From Obelidium mucronatum (lineage: Eukaryota; Chytridiomycota; Chytridiomycetes; Chytridiales; Chytriomycetaceae): a DNA stretch of 64,000 nt. The notes under the pieces were generated by a model that worked only from the letters and a program-made list of their open reading frames with translations, ran no database searches and was not told the DNA's origin. Made by a program: the position numbers and the translations under genes. Shown piece by piece: positions 11,950 to 23,958 of the stretch. Each line of letters begins with the position of its first letter. The stretch's first letter is position 1. Where the stretch lies: positions 62,001 to 126,000 of the forward strand of contig JAIVFH010000079.1 in the NCBI GenBank assembly GCA_025765595.1, written 5' to 3'.

Positions 11950-13305
11950 TCAACTTGACGCATTCTGTTGTGCATTCCACATATCCTTATACATTCCACC
12001 CAACTGGAGCAATTCGATATGACTTCCCCGTTCAACAACTTTTCCTTCCTTCATGACGATAATCTGGTCGCAGTTTGCTATTGTAGCTAATCGATGAGCG
12101 ATAAAAATTCCCGTCTTTCGTTCAAGAGGCATGTCAGATGAGGTACTGTTGTTGTTGTTGTTGTTTGATTCAGTAGCCGCAGCAGCAGCAGGCGGGGAGT
12201 TCAAAAATGTTTCAATAGAAGCTTGAATACTGGTTTCAGTTGTTTGATCCAACGCGGATGTAGCTTCGTCAAAGAGAACGATTGGGGGATTCTAGAAAAT
12301 TGGTGGAAAGAGTTTTGAGTCAACAAACAACCAAAAAAAAAACATTACCTTCAAAAACACTCTGGACAACAGAACTCTCTGCTTCTCCCCACCACTAATC
12401 ATCATCCCTCGCTCCCCAACCATAGTATCCAATCCATTCGAGAACCGACTTTGCACGCTTTCACTCAAAAGAGCCAATTCAAGCGCCTTTTGCACTTCAT
12501 CATCCGTTGCCCCCGCGCGTCCATACTTTACATTATGCCTCAAACTCTGATTAAACAGCGCCGAATCTTGAGGACACACGCCGATCGCGGACCGCAATGA
12601 ATCCAGCTGGACGTGTTTGATGTCTTGACCGTCGATGGAGATGGTACCTGCAGTGGGGTCCATGAACCGGAACAGCATTTTCAAGACGGTGCTTTTTCCG
12701 CAGCCGCTGGGGCCTACGAGAGCCGCGGTTGTTCCGGTGGGGATTGTGAGGGATACACCGTCGAGGATTTTGCGTTGTCCGTCGTATGAGAATTCCACGT
12801 TTTCCAAGACAATGGCTGCTTGCTGTTGTTGTTGGTTTGGATTCAATAGACGCAATGGTTTTGCGTTTGGTGAATCATAGATTTTCGTGGGTACACGTTG
12901 AAGACGGAACATGGCGTCCATGTCCAATAAGCTTTGCTTTGTCTCTCGGTACACTGTACCCAGAAAGTTTAAAGGGACACTGATTTGGAAGAGGAGGCCA
13001 TTGACCATGACCAGATCTCCTACAGACATGGCACCGGATAAAACTCCCTCGGCGGCCATCCACATCATGGCAGTAAGGCCGACAGAAATGATTGCGTTTT
13101 GTCCCGCGTTGAGGAAGGCGAGGGAGGAGCTTGTTTTGAGGGCCGCGGCTTCGTATTTGGCGAGTGCCTTGTCGTATTGTGACATTTCGAGCTTTTCGTT
13201 GTTGAAGTGTTTGACTGTTTCAAAGTTGAGGAGGGAGTCGGTGGCGGTTGTAGCGGCTTCGTTGTCTGCAGCATTCATTCGGCGACTACATGTAGAAAAT
13301 TTTGT

Positions 13306-13360
<55 letters not shown>

Positions 13361-14345
13361 GAAAGTAAAAAAGCTCTACCGAAACTTGGTTCTCCAAGAA
13401 GTTGTCAAGAAAGTAAACGCCGAATAAATGACAACAGTGCCAACAGTGACTCCCACAAATCCAGATCCGAATTGCCAGCCAAGAATCCCACATACGAGAC
13501 CAATCTCCAAAAAAGTCGGGAAGATGTGAAACACAACTGACGACAAGACTTGGGTGATTCCTTTCGTTCCACGGTCCAAGGCGCGTACGAGTCCTCCAGT
13601 TTGTTTCTCCAGATGGAATGAGAGGTCGAGTCTGTGCAAGTGTCCAAAGATTTCACGGGCGGCATCACGAACAGCACTAAGATATTCATGTTTTCCCATG
13701 AGAAACCTAGCAATTGACTGTGTGTAATCTCACCGTTGGGCAACCAAACTGAAGACGGCATTTCTCATTTCCTGGAACAAGGTAGCAGTCAGCCTGGAAG
13801 CCCCGTATCCAATCAACAACGCTCCGGCGACCGTTGCCACCGTTGCTGGCTCAGCTAACGTAGCGACAAGAGGCGGGGGAATATTGAGGGCATCCACAAT
13901 CTGCTTGAAAAAGACGGGAACATAGACGTTCAGCAGCTTTCCTGCGAAACACTGATCAACAACAACACGCACAGCGACGCTGAAAGAGAGGAGCCCCACC
14001 AGACACCAGAAGACCCACGGCGACGACCACGCGCGCCTTGATGCCCCACTGGCCGCGCGGCCACAGATAGGCGGTCAGCTCGCGCAGGATGCTGACGTCG
14101 GCGGCCAGCGAGCCCTCCTTGGCGGCCGCGGCGCTGCTGCTGCGGGCGGCCATGGCGCGCACAAAGTCGCTTCCGGGCGAGGCGGCGGCCTTGGCCGTGG
14201 CTTTCGATGCAAACAGGCGCGGCGCTGGCGCCAAGCCGCCCGCAAACACTGGCGGCCGCCGCGCCAGCAGGGGCGCGAGGCCGAGGCCGCAGCCGCAGCG
14301 CGCAAGCGGGCGCTGGCTGCTTGCTGTCAACAGCCGGATCCCCAT
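11950..14345 (-). CDS. ATM1: Mitochondrial iron-sulfur cluster ABC exporter Atm1
   Basis: Exact exons (minus): 14345-14000, 13941-13734, 13676-13380, 13285-12349, 12291-11950; 709 aa. This half-transporter of the mitochondrial inner membrane exports a glutathione-linked sulfur compound needed for cytosolic Fe-S protein assembly. The N-terminus is Arg/Ala-rich and fits a mitochondrial presequence. The transmembrane half contains family landmarks ([43 protein letters not shown]). The nucleotide-binding half has Walker [10 protein letters not shown], signature ISGGEKQRV, Walker [11 protein letters not shown] and a final HRLATI switch His. The first exon is strikingly GC-rich. Intron 3 (13286-13379) contains a poly-T run of about 45 on the coding strand. 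ATM1 is divergent from the RNA ligase gene. Confidence 0.96.
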
Positions 14346-14599
14346 TTCCAATCAGCTTTTTATTATTTTTATCAAATTTGCACATGACGTCAACCATGAA
14401 ATTGTCATTCGTAATACGTAAACATTCCCGGAGATAACAATCCATCGGTAAATCCCTTTTCTTTTCTTCTTACTTTTCCTTTCTTTTTTTCTTTTCGAAA
14501 AAGATCGATCAAGTGAAGATCGATCAAGTGACTTTGCCACTTCAAAATCTCTCACTTAAAGACGAAAACGTCAAACAAAAAAAAGTAAACAAAAAAGAA
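14346..14599. promoter_or_regulatory. Divergent promoter interval of ATM1 and the RNA ligase gene
   Basis: A 254-bp interval between opposite start codons. It contains a direct repeat of GATCGATCAAGTGA (14504-14528) and a CT-rich stretch before the ligase ATG; no TATA box stands out. Confidence 0.45.
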
Positions 14600-15819
14600 A
14601 TGTATCCATCCTCAAAGTATCCAAAGATTCCAAATGGAAAGCTACCAGACTCTATCAAGGTGTCAAAGTCCAGCAAATGGGCTGTAACCGAAAAGGTACC
14701 CGAACCATCTTTTCACCGCAACATCTCGAAACTCTTTTTTTTTTTTTAATATCAATACTTTTTTTAAAGGTCCATGGTGCAAACTTTTGCATTTCTACTG
14801 CAGATGGAACAGACTTTCAATTCCACAAGAGAACAGGCCTCATTGAGGCCACTGACCGATTCTTTGGTTTCCGCGATTCACCAACATTGCTGCCGGAACT
14901 GGAACCAAAATTGGCGCTTTTGTTTAAGCAGATTGTTTCCACTAGAAGTAGTAGCAGTGGCACTACTACCACAGTGAAAGTGTGGGGAGAACTTTGTGGC
15001 GGCTTTTACCCAACCCTTTCCAATGAAACTACAAATGTTCCGGTACAACGAGGAATACACTACAGTCCATCCCTCCAATTCTACGCTTTTGACATTTCAA
15101 TCATTGTCAGTGAAGGCGGAATACTCGGAGGAGAAAGACTCAGGGAAACATTCTTGGACTATTCTGTATCCCTAGCGCATTTTGAACGCGCCGGCTTTGG
15201 TCTATACGCCAAACCCCTTTTCGTTGGAGATTTATCCAGTTGTCTATCGTATCCTCTTGGGTTTGACAGTCATGTTCCGGGATGGTTGAAGTTGCCTTCT
15301 TCATTGGTACCGGTTGGTACAAATAAGGCCGAAGGGATCGTTGTCAGACTCTATCATTCTGGCGGTACCAAAAAGTCCGAATCAACTTCCAGCGAATCTC
15401 AATCTCGGCCGTTGGTGAAATTCAAAATTCCCGAATTTTCTGAAACGGACGCATTTGATAACCAAAAAGACCGCGAAAAGTTGTCCTATCGAAAAGATCG
15501 AGACAGTAGTGCCAAAGGGGTATTGTTGTCAGAAAAAGCAACCGCTGTCTTGTGGGAACTGCAGGCAATGGCCACACATGAACGATTCCAAGGAATCGTA
15601 TCCAAAAAGGGGAGGATGGAAGATATGAACAGGGAAGCAATAGCGTCATGGGAGGTTGTGGTTCAAGAATATGTCGAGGCGTTGTTGGAAGATATTTGGG
15701 AGGATTACGATTGCGAATATGGAACTGTCAATGGCAATCTTTCTGCCTCAGAAAAGGCACCATTGGATCAACTTGTACGAGACTTGTGCCATGAAGTTGT
15801 CACATTCTCGTCCAAATAA
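14600..15819 (+). CDS. Rnl2-type RNA ligase
   Basis: Exact exons: 14600-14695 and 14770-15819; 381 aa. The nucleotidyltransferase motifs of the Rnl2/kinetoplastid editing-ligase family are in order: motif I EKVHGANF with the adenylated Lys at residue 32 (last codon of exon 1), motif III FYAFDIS (about 135), motif IV EGIVVR (about 220), motif V VKFKIPEF (about 248). Such enzymes join 3'-OH and 5'-phosphate RNA ends at nicks using ATP. The C-terminal 130 residues are helical and charged, in the place of the Rnl2 nick-binding domain. No targeting signal is evident. The gene converges on the unidentified gene at 15979-17443, and a broken copy of its 3' half lies at 17735-18106. Confidence 0.9.
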
Positions 15820-15978
15820 AAAAAATTATGGGTTTGACCATCAATTCGGCCCTTCTTGTAGCCTGCCTGCACTAGAAAGCATAATTATGAAACTCAGTTA
15901 AAGGAAAGATGTATTATGTGAAACAGTCTGACCAGAAGTAATATAGTTCAATTCTTGACTTATGAGAAAAGTCACATT

Positions 15979-17443
15979 TTATTTGATTTGAATTTCTTCT
16001 GAAAGATTCAGTTTGATCATTGAAAGAATCGCTGTTCTCAAGCCACACTGTTGAATGCCATCCTGAATGATAAAAGGGGACAATTTTTGCATGTCAAGAA
16101 AAAAGGCGATACTGATTTAGCGAAAAAAAAAAAGACTTTAAAAAAAAACCTGTTTCAATGCTTCATCAGTCAATGCCAAATTGCCTGTTGCCATTAACTG
16201 TTCAAACTTGATTTTCTGAGTTATAAAAACGCTCTTGACAATGTTAATCTCATCTGGGTCAAGAGCATGATTCTCTTTTAACCCTTTGTAGAAACCTTCC
16301 ATGTCAGTGAATACCATTCTCTCTGCATTAAAAAAATAAAATAAAATAAAATAAAATAAATAGATTAGGTTTTTTTTTCAAATGGAAAATTCAATTCAGT
16401 TAAAATGCCTTTCTTTTTACCTTGAACACCTGTTACCAATAATTCAACCTCTTGTGTACCAACAATAGAGTACAATGACACATCAATTGCAATTTCATGA
16501 CCAGGGGTACCAGTTTCTTTGTCGAATTTTAAGACCTGAAGTCTGTATCCAGGTTTTGTGGACAATGAAAGTCCGATATTCCTCATGATTGACTCACAAG
16601 TTGAAACCTTGGAGTAGTCAATATAATTGGAAATTGCGGAATACGACCCCGGACATTTCACGCCAAAGAACCGGACAGAGTAAATAACATGACTTTGATC
16701 TGATAGTTTCCTACGAGTGTATGTCGTTGCATCTGGTTTGACTTTTACAACAAGAAGCCGGTCAAGAGAAAGTAGCGTTGATAGTTGGGGGAGCATCGCG
16801 CAATTGACTTCCACGAATGCGCGAACATCATGAATGATGGCCATAGTGGTGGTTGCAACGCCGGCGTATCCCACAATGTCTTCAATTTGCACAAGGGGAT
16901 AATCCAGCCGTTGGCGATGCAGAAGAATGGTCAAGTCTCTTTCAAGTTGAGCAAGTTTGACCGCATATTGGTTTTTGTCAATCGTTATTTCGAAAACATT
17001 GTAAACATTTGCGGTATTGTCATCATTTGCGTTTGTGGATATTTTCTTCGAGAAGCCTTTGAATTTCGATGGTTCTGACGGTAATGTATTTGATGATAGC
17101 CAAGACTTTGTTGGGGACACAAGAAAAATAGGTGGTTTGGGTGTCAAAGTGTGGGCAGGTTTGCTGTGGATGTGAAGGAGGCAGTCAACTTCGATTTCGG
17201 CAGCTAAAGCGTATTTCGCTACAGAGCCACAGTTATACATGTTATGCTAAAATGAGCGCACACTTTACCAGTATTGCTTGGAAGCTTCTCCCAGGAGCAC
17301 AACCGAAGGGCGGCTTCAGCGTTCGAAAAGGCAAGGGGTTCTTCTACTATACGGAAGTGCCTGATGGCAGTTTCACAATAAACACTACTGGCTCCAAGTA
17401 CGTTGACAATGATTTCGGTACACGAGACTTCGTAGTCTTTCAT
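15979..17443 (-). CDS. Unidentified conserved-looking protein
   Basis: Exact exons (minus): 17443-17269, 17218-16421, 16322-16150, 16062-15979; 409 aa, all borders GT-AG and frame-consistent. I do not recognise the family. The sequence is mixed alpha/beta with no signal peptide, no transmembrane helix and few cysteines; landmarks are DYEVSCTEIIVNVLG at the start, RLDYPLVQIEDIVGYAGV in the middle and LDPDEINIVKSVF near the end. It looks like a soluble intracellular protein. The plus strand across exon 1 is also open (17252-17460), so that exon is less certain. Convergent with the RNA ligase gene, with 159 bp between stops. Confidence 0.68.
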
Positions 17444-17734
17444 GTTTCAAATGTCTTTTTTTTTCTAACGAACGCAAAATTTTTACATATTTTATAGATC
17501 TTTGTTTATCAAAGCAAATTAATTCCACATATTCAAAAAGCAGTTTCCAATGTGCGACGTGTGATCATCAAAAGCGGCTGCATAGGTGATCCCAGTCACT
17601 GTCATAAACTCTGCTCCAAACGTCAAAACAATAACTCTGAATATCAACGCGAACACGGAAACTACATTATAAACCAGGGCAATGGATTTGAATGTGAGTT
17701 CCGTGCGAAGCCGTCAATTGAAGCCTGAAACCAG
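17444..17734. other. Unassigned interval between unidentified gene and ligase fragment
   Basis: The plus strand from a possible acceptor (TTTTATAG near 17498) stays open until TGA at 17728, with a Cys/His-containing translation; the minus strand is also open for about 60 codons. No start, partner exon or family could be assigned to either reading. It also holds the presumed promoter of the minus-strand gene. Confidence 0.35.
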
Positions 17735-18106
17735 CGAATATCAATCTCGGCCGTTGGTGAAATTCAAGATTCCCAAGTTTTCCAAACGGATCATTTGATA
17801 CTCAAAAAGACCGCGAAAAGGTGTCCCATCGAAAAGATCGAGAAAGTAGTGCCAAAGGGGTATTGTTGTCAGAAAAAGCAACATCTGTCTTGTGGGATCT
17901 GCAAACAATGGCCACGCATGAACGATTCCAAGGAATCGTATCCAAGAAGGGTAGGATGGAAGATATGAATGTGAATAGTGAAAAAATATCGTCATGGGAG
18001 GTTGTGGTTCAAGAATACGTCGAGGCGTTGTTGGAAGGTATTTGGGAGGATTACGATTGTGAATGAGGAACCGTCAATGGCAATCTTTCTGCCTCAGAAA
18101 AGAGAG
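17735..18106 (+). pseudogene. Truncated, frameshifted copy of the RNA ligase 3' half
   Basis: The DNA matches the intact ligase gene at about 15395-15755 at roughly 90% identity, from just before motif V to the codons for SASEK. A small deletion where the parent reads GACGCATTT shifts the frame just after motif V. A 6-9 base change follows near 17969 and a stop codon (TGA 18064-18066) ends the frame early. The nucleotidyltransferase core is absent, so it cannot be an active ligase. It is a dispersed partial duplication about 2 kb from its parent. Confidence 0.9.
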
Positions 18107-18208
18107 GACAATTAGTTTGTCACTGGGTACACCCGATGATGATTAATAATAAACTATAACAAATAAATCAACTATTTATTTTTTCTTTTGAAATCAAGAA
18201 AAAGGGAA

Positions 18209-21159
18209 ATGAGCGAAGTGAGTCTCGCTTGGGTGTTTTGACCGAGGATTCTGATCCGACATCATCATCGTCTGCGCACGCACACACAGCTGCTGGCTGA
18301 GATCCGCACGCTGACGGTGCCGAAGCTGAAGGAAATCTGCCGCGACATTGGCGAGCGCGTCGGCGGGTCCAAGGCGGACCTGCTGCAGCGCATCGAGTTC
18401 CAGCTGCAGCAGCGCAGCGCCTCGGCCGCCCGCCTGGCGCAGCTGCGCGCCGCCGTGCTGCGCGCCAAGGGCCTCGCGGGCGCCGCCCCGGGCGCTGGCG
18501 CCGCCGCCGCCGCCCCGAAGATCCGCCTGACCATGCCCGCCGCTGCCGCTGCCCTGGCTGCGCCGCCGCCGCCGCCCGCCCGCCCGCCGGGCGCTGACCT
18601 GCTGAGCGGCGCCGCGCTGCAGCGCTTTCTGGGCATTCCCGTGTCCGCCCAGGCCCAGCTGCACAAACCAGCGGCATCAACAACAACAACAGCAGCAGCA
18701 ACGCCGCAACCCAGCATCGAATCCCTCAAATTCAGAACGAGTCCGTTTTACTCGCTGCTGCCGCGGAAGCTTGTAACGAGGGCGTATCCCTGTGAGTCGC
18801 AAATGTTTCAGCTGTTGCCTACTTATCATCAACGCCAAAAAACAAAAAAACAAAAAACAACAGGCGATACAGGGAAAGCGCAAATCAAATTCATGATATC
18901 TCAAACGGAATTAAACTCTCTACTAATTGGGTCCGATGTGTTGCTGTTGTTTGTTGGCGCCCGCGATGGAAAACCTCTCACATCAAAACCAAATCCATTC
19001 AAAGTGTCGGGAATCCCTGTCGAATACCCACTTTTAGAAGGTGCGCATTCTAATGCTCCAAATCATTGTGCGATTATGATGAACGGGAGTGTTGTTCAAC
19101 ACACGGTAACGTTTCAGTGTTTCTTTATTATTATTTTTTCTGTTCTACCCTTTTGCTTTTGGTAACAGAATGTTTTTACTTATTTTATTGAATTATTTTA
19201 CTCGTTTCGCAGCTGTATTCTGGAATCAGAGGAAAACCATGGACACAAAAACCACTTGAACTCAACAAATTCATTCACAAGAATCCATCAGTCTATAATT
19301 CTATTGACCTCAAATTTACTCCTATTCTGAATGAATCTCGGGAGTTGATTGTTGTCGTTCAATTTGCTTCTCGTGTTGCACTGCCTCAAATTGTGGAGAG
19401 TTTAATGCGAGATCGATTGATTCCGAAAGATAGTATTCTTGCTGAACGTAAGTCTTTCGATCACTATTATCGCAGAAGGCGGCATCTTGAATCGAAATCT
19501 TTTTGTTTCGTCGCTTCTTTTTTCATTCCAATACTGAAAGATTCCATCTCACATTATCAGGACGCCAGAAAATATCAACAGATGACGATATTTGTCTCAC
19601 TGAAGAACATGTATCCCTCAAAGACCCTGTGACTAGAAGCAGAATTACCGTGCCTGCTCGAGGAAATCTATGTCGGCATCCGCAGTGCTTTGATCTCGAA
19701 TACTATTTACAATTAAATCAAACACATCCAACTTGGACTTGTCCTGTTTGTTCAAAACTGGCTCCGATTCATGAAGTGTTTGTCGATGGATACTTTTTAG
19801 AACTGTTGAAGTCGGCGTCGTTTGATTTGGATATCGAGAGTGCCGAGATTGCTATGGATGGAACGTGGCAATTGAATAAGGAAGAAAAGACGGGGGTCTC
19901 ATCGGACGAGTCGGATGACGACTATGGTGGCCATCACCCCGCTAAAAGGCAAAAAGTCGAACCATCAACAGCAGGTAAATGTCCATTCATCTTTTGATAT
20001 TTTTTTTCTCTTTTTCTTTGCCTTTTTAACTGAAAGCGAAACAGCTGGCGCGGCATCAAACTCTAATTGCATTGATTTAACTCTAAGCGATGATGAAGCA
20101 CCGCCGATAGCACCCATACGACAGCAACCAGTCACCAGCAACTCTGCAAACTCTCAAGTGCCGCCAACGCCCCATGTATATACCAGACCAGTCGATATTA
20201 CTCCCTCCTATAGCCAATCGCCTTCACGACTGACACCCCAGCTATTGGGAAGGGCTCTAAATACTCAAATTGTGCCAACTCTACCTGGGAATACTTCCAC
20301 GTTTCCCGAATCGCAGTCGGCTCAGGTTAACATGGCTGGTAGTGCTCCAACATCAATGCCCGATACACATCAACAACAGCAACAAAAACAACAACCAGCA
20401 AATTCTTATCTCAACAATACCAGCTTCTCAATATCCCATGCTCCTACATTGCTGTTGAGTGAAAGTTCATTCGGCTCATCGTTCCCACAAATTGGAGGAG
20501 CAGGAAGTTCTGCGTCTGCGAATGTGTCTTTTCATGATGCCTTTCAGCAACGCCAACAACATGCAACGACTACTACCCCGCCGTCAATATTTGCCATGAA
20601 AAGCGCTCTCGGCAGCGGTGGAAGCAGCAGCAACAGTGCTTTCGAACCCGCAAATCCTCGACATGTAGAGGCCACCAATCATAATAATAATAACAGTTTT
20701 GGTGGACTTGCTGCTCATAATCAAGTGCAAAGTGGTTTCGGATACCCACCGGAGCAGTCTATGAACTCCAACAACTCCAACAAAAACAACAACAACAGCA
20801 GCAGCAGTAGTAGTAGTTTTGGTAGTAATGGAAGCAACAGTTTTTCATCGGTTCTTGCCCCTATTGGCAGCGGTAGTGGCACGGGGAGTTTTTGGGGTGG
20901 CAGCAGGGTTGAGATACCGTCGCCGAGTGCCATATTAAATGCTAGTCCGGGTGGCAACAGTACTTTTCAGCAGCAGCAGGCTGATAATAATCGGCAACAA
21001 CAGCACCAGTTGCGGCAAAGTACTCCACAGTCGCTCCAGCAGCAACAACAACAGCAGCAGCAGCAGCAACAGAGGCAAGACGCTATGGGACTTCAGATGC
21101 TGGGTGGAGATTGGAGGAATAGTGCCAATAGCTTTGATGAACTAGAATTTAATATCTGA
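18209..21159 (+). CDS. SUMO E3 ligase of the Siz/PIAS family
   Basis: Exact exons: 18209-18217 (9 nt, three codons), 18290-18791, 18864-19105, 19213-19447, 19561-19974, 20045-21159; 838 aa. A SAP DNA-binding motif is at the N-terminus (TVPKLKEICRDIG..GGSKADLLQRI). A PINIT-like region follows (about 150-325). The SP-RING (about 363-400) reads CRHPQCFDLEYYL..HPTWTCPVCSK, the C-x-H-x-x-C...C-x-x-C zinc pattern that binds Ubc9. Next come an acidic stretch, an NLS-like AKRQK and a SUMO-interaction motif CIDLTLSDDE near 475. The tail is long and Gln/Asn/Ser-rich. These enzymes attach SUMO to nuclear proteins involved in chromatin, DNA repair and septins. The 5' part of exon 2 is very GC-rich and Ala-rich. 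Its stop is 119 bp from the stop of the convergent RING gene. Confidence 0.95.
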
Positions 21160-21277
21160 AAGGGGGAGTGTTGGGGTGGTTTTTTTTTTCTTGCATGATT
21201 CGCTTTAAAATACAATATCGGTTGCACTGTTTTTTGTCATAAATAACCATGTATTATTATTAAAATAGTTGTACAGC

Positions 21278-22469
21278 CTATGATTCCTCCTGAATTTTAG
21301 TCATACACAAAGGGCACGTCTTGTTTATACGAAGCCATTCATCAGTACACTACCGAAAAAAATTGAGTAAATTGGTTTTGTTTTTCAGAGCCGGGATCCT
21401 TTTTCTTTCAGTGTTTAATAAAAAAACATACCTTCATGTGAAACTGGTGCGCGCAAGGTAGTTTCCGCAACAAATCACCATCCTCATACTCATTGAGACA
21501 AATGACACAAAACGTGTCATCATCCTCGCTCAGTTTCTTTTCTATTGTCCCATCCAGCGTTTCGATAAAATTGAATCCTGAGAGTAATGTTGACGGGTTT
21601 TTGGTGGTGATTATGTTGTTGTTATTGCTGTTTTCGGATTGTTGTGTTATTGAGGTGGTGCAGCAGGTTGATGAGCTTCTAGAAAGGGTTCTCGATGACG
21701 ATGATGAGGAGGAGGCGGATGATGATGATGATGAAGATGATGATGATGAGGATGGTGATTTTGAGGAGGATGTTCCACCACTACCGCGTAAAAGAATTCC
21801 GGAATCTTCCTTCTTTAAATGAGGTATAGAGCAGCAAGAGATTGGCTTCAACCCGATAGAGGAGTGATGATGATGATGATGATGATGATCACAGTGCTGC
21901 GGTTGTGAAAAGGCGCGGGGAAAGTGTCGTTGTTTGGGCGTGTATTGATGCTGTTTTTGTTGTTGCTGTTGTTGTTGCTGTTGTTGTTTGGGATATCGTG
22001 CCTTCATTTCAGGTAGTTTCCTCTTGATGTTGATGCTATTGTTGTTTATGCTGTTGATGCCACAGTCCAACTGCTCACGTTCATCGCCACCAGTTCCCAC
22101 CACAGAAATAAGGGGAACGGTACTATGGTCCGACAATGGCTGGTTAAAATGCAAGGAGGAGCAGGCTCCAGAAGAAGCAGACGAGGACGGTGGTGATAAA
22201 GTCTTGGATGTTATCCCCCCACCACCGCCGCCACCACCAACATTAACACTGCTACCGCAGCTGCCATTCGTTATTATCACTGCATTTCTTCGCTCCTCAT
22301 TTCGTCGTGTCGCCGCTGCGGCGGCCGCCGCGGATATGGGCAACTCTACATAACTCGCAACATCACCAATCACTTTTTCCATGTCTTTCAAGATCCTTCT
22401 TCTGAATTTAACGAGTGCGATTCTTGCAATGACATCATCTGGGACACCCAAGTCATCAGAGCACCAATA

Positions 22470-22500
<31 letters not shown>

Positions 22501-23667
22501 GGTTCATCACAAAAAAAAAAAAAAAAAAAAGCTCGAAACTAACCCATGATGACGTCTAGGTCTACCATCCAGGTCAATATCTTCATCCGTTCGCGTATCA
22601 AAAGACCAAACAAACGCCGAGTCTGGAAACAAACCACTCCAATGCAACATATTTGTCCACATCAACATGAGTGGTAAGCAAAACATGACTCCTGCTACAA
22701 CAAGAATCGGGAGCGACAAAATAACGTATCCAAATACGATAAACCCAAATGATAGTTGGTACACGAGTGGCGCGGTGATTTGGCAACTTTCACTGAAGGC
22801 AAAAAAAAAAATAAGATTAAAAAAAAAAACATTCCCACGCACACAACCCACAACAACAACACAACCTTGTAAACAACCACCAATTCCCCAACAAGAACCA
22901 AAACGCATGAAACAAGTCCAAATAAAGACGCATCCGATCCACAAGTTTACTCGTTTCCACATCAATCGCGATGCTCTTCATGGGACTTCCAAACCCAGTG
23001 TCGCCTTGTGGATGCAGGTACTGATAAATCACGAGTGGCAGACTCACTGCCACGCGGAGGCCATATATATCCAAGAATAAAAAGAGGCTTGTATCGCATT
23101 TTTGATTTCGCGAGATTCCAAGAACGAGTACTGTTAATGCCATCTTTTTTGGTTGGTTTTTTTTGGTTTTGAGGGTTCAATTAAAAAAAAAGATATCAAA
23201 CAAACAGGAATAGTAGTAACAATTTGGAATATTAGTTGCAGAAGAATGAGGGGATGCATATGTCAAAAAAAAAATAAAAAAAAACAGGGAATACAGTCTG
23301 ATACGCGTTTTTCCCCAAACCAACTGCCAAAAATTACCTCAATCAACATCAGACAGCATGATACAACCAAGACGATTCTACTTCCACGCGAGATGCTCCA
23401 AAAGTTTTCAAGTAATGTTGCGACACACTGGCGACGAGCCGCCATGTTTGCTGCTGATGATGATGATGATGATGATGATGCAGCAGCAGCAGCAGCAGAA
23501 GCAGAAGCAGAAGCAGAAGCGCGTGGATGGTTTATAAGCATAGTAGTGCTGGCCGCCATCATTGGAGAACGCGTCATAGACGACGCATGTGGCGGCGGAC
23601 CAATAAAGAATGCTTGCCAGTTGATTTCGGAACTGGATGATCCCGTTGAAGATGATGGTGGTGCCAT
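21278..23667 (-). CDS. Multi-pass membrane RING-H2 ubiquitin ligase
   Basis: Exact exons (minus): 23667-23338, 23143-22866, 22792-22544, 22470-21432, 21349-21278; 655 aa. The N-terminal half holds four or so hydrophobic helices (for example IVLVVSCCLMLIEM, LFHAFWFLLGNWWLF and the pair around FIVFGYVILSLPILVV). The RING-H2 is at the extreme C-terminus and is completed across the last intron: CVICLNEYEDGD, CAHQFHMKC, DEWL and CPLC. This layout (membrane helices, then a long disordered Ser/His/Gln-rich region, then RING) resembles plant and fungal membrane E3 ligases of the At1g63170 type. Poly-Ser, poly-His and poly-Gln runs are coded by CAT, TCA and CAA repeats. The substrate is unknown. A poly-T/poly-A pair fills intron 3. 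Confidence 0.9.
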
Positions 23668-23958
23668 AATCGAACAACAAAAAAACAAAACAAAAAATAT
23701 GATAATATGCTGTCAAAAAATATTTTCATCAAAATTTGACACGCCGACAAGAACAATCCAGCGCTTGCTTACACAGCAAGGAACAATTTCATGGTGTAGT
23801 GAATGGCGCGTTCATGCCATTGGATCGCTTCAATTCTCCTCTAATTATTTGTAATTTTAAGTTTATCTACTACTGACTAAACACACACTCGAAAAAAAAA
23901 GAAGAAACAACAACAAAAGAAGTAAGAAAACAAAAGGTAGGGGTGGGTGGGGAATCAA

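Noticed and set aside
13677..13733. 27-nt intron with acceptor at 13707 in ATM1
   Set aside because: It keeps the frame but adds ten residues absent from Atm1 family proteins; the acceptor at 13677-13678 (57-nt intron) gives the expected join.
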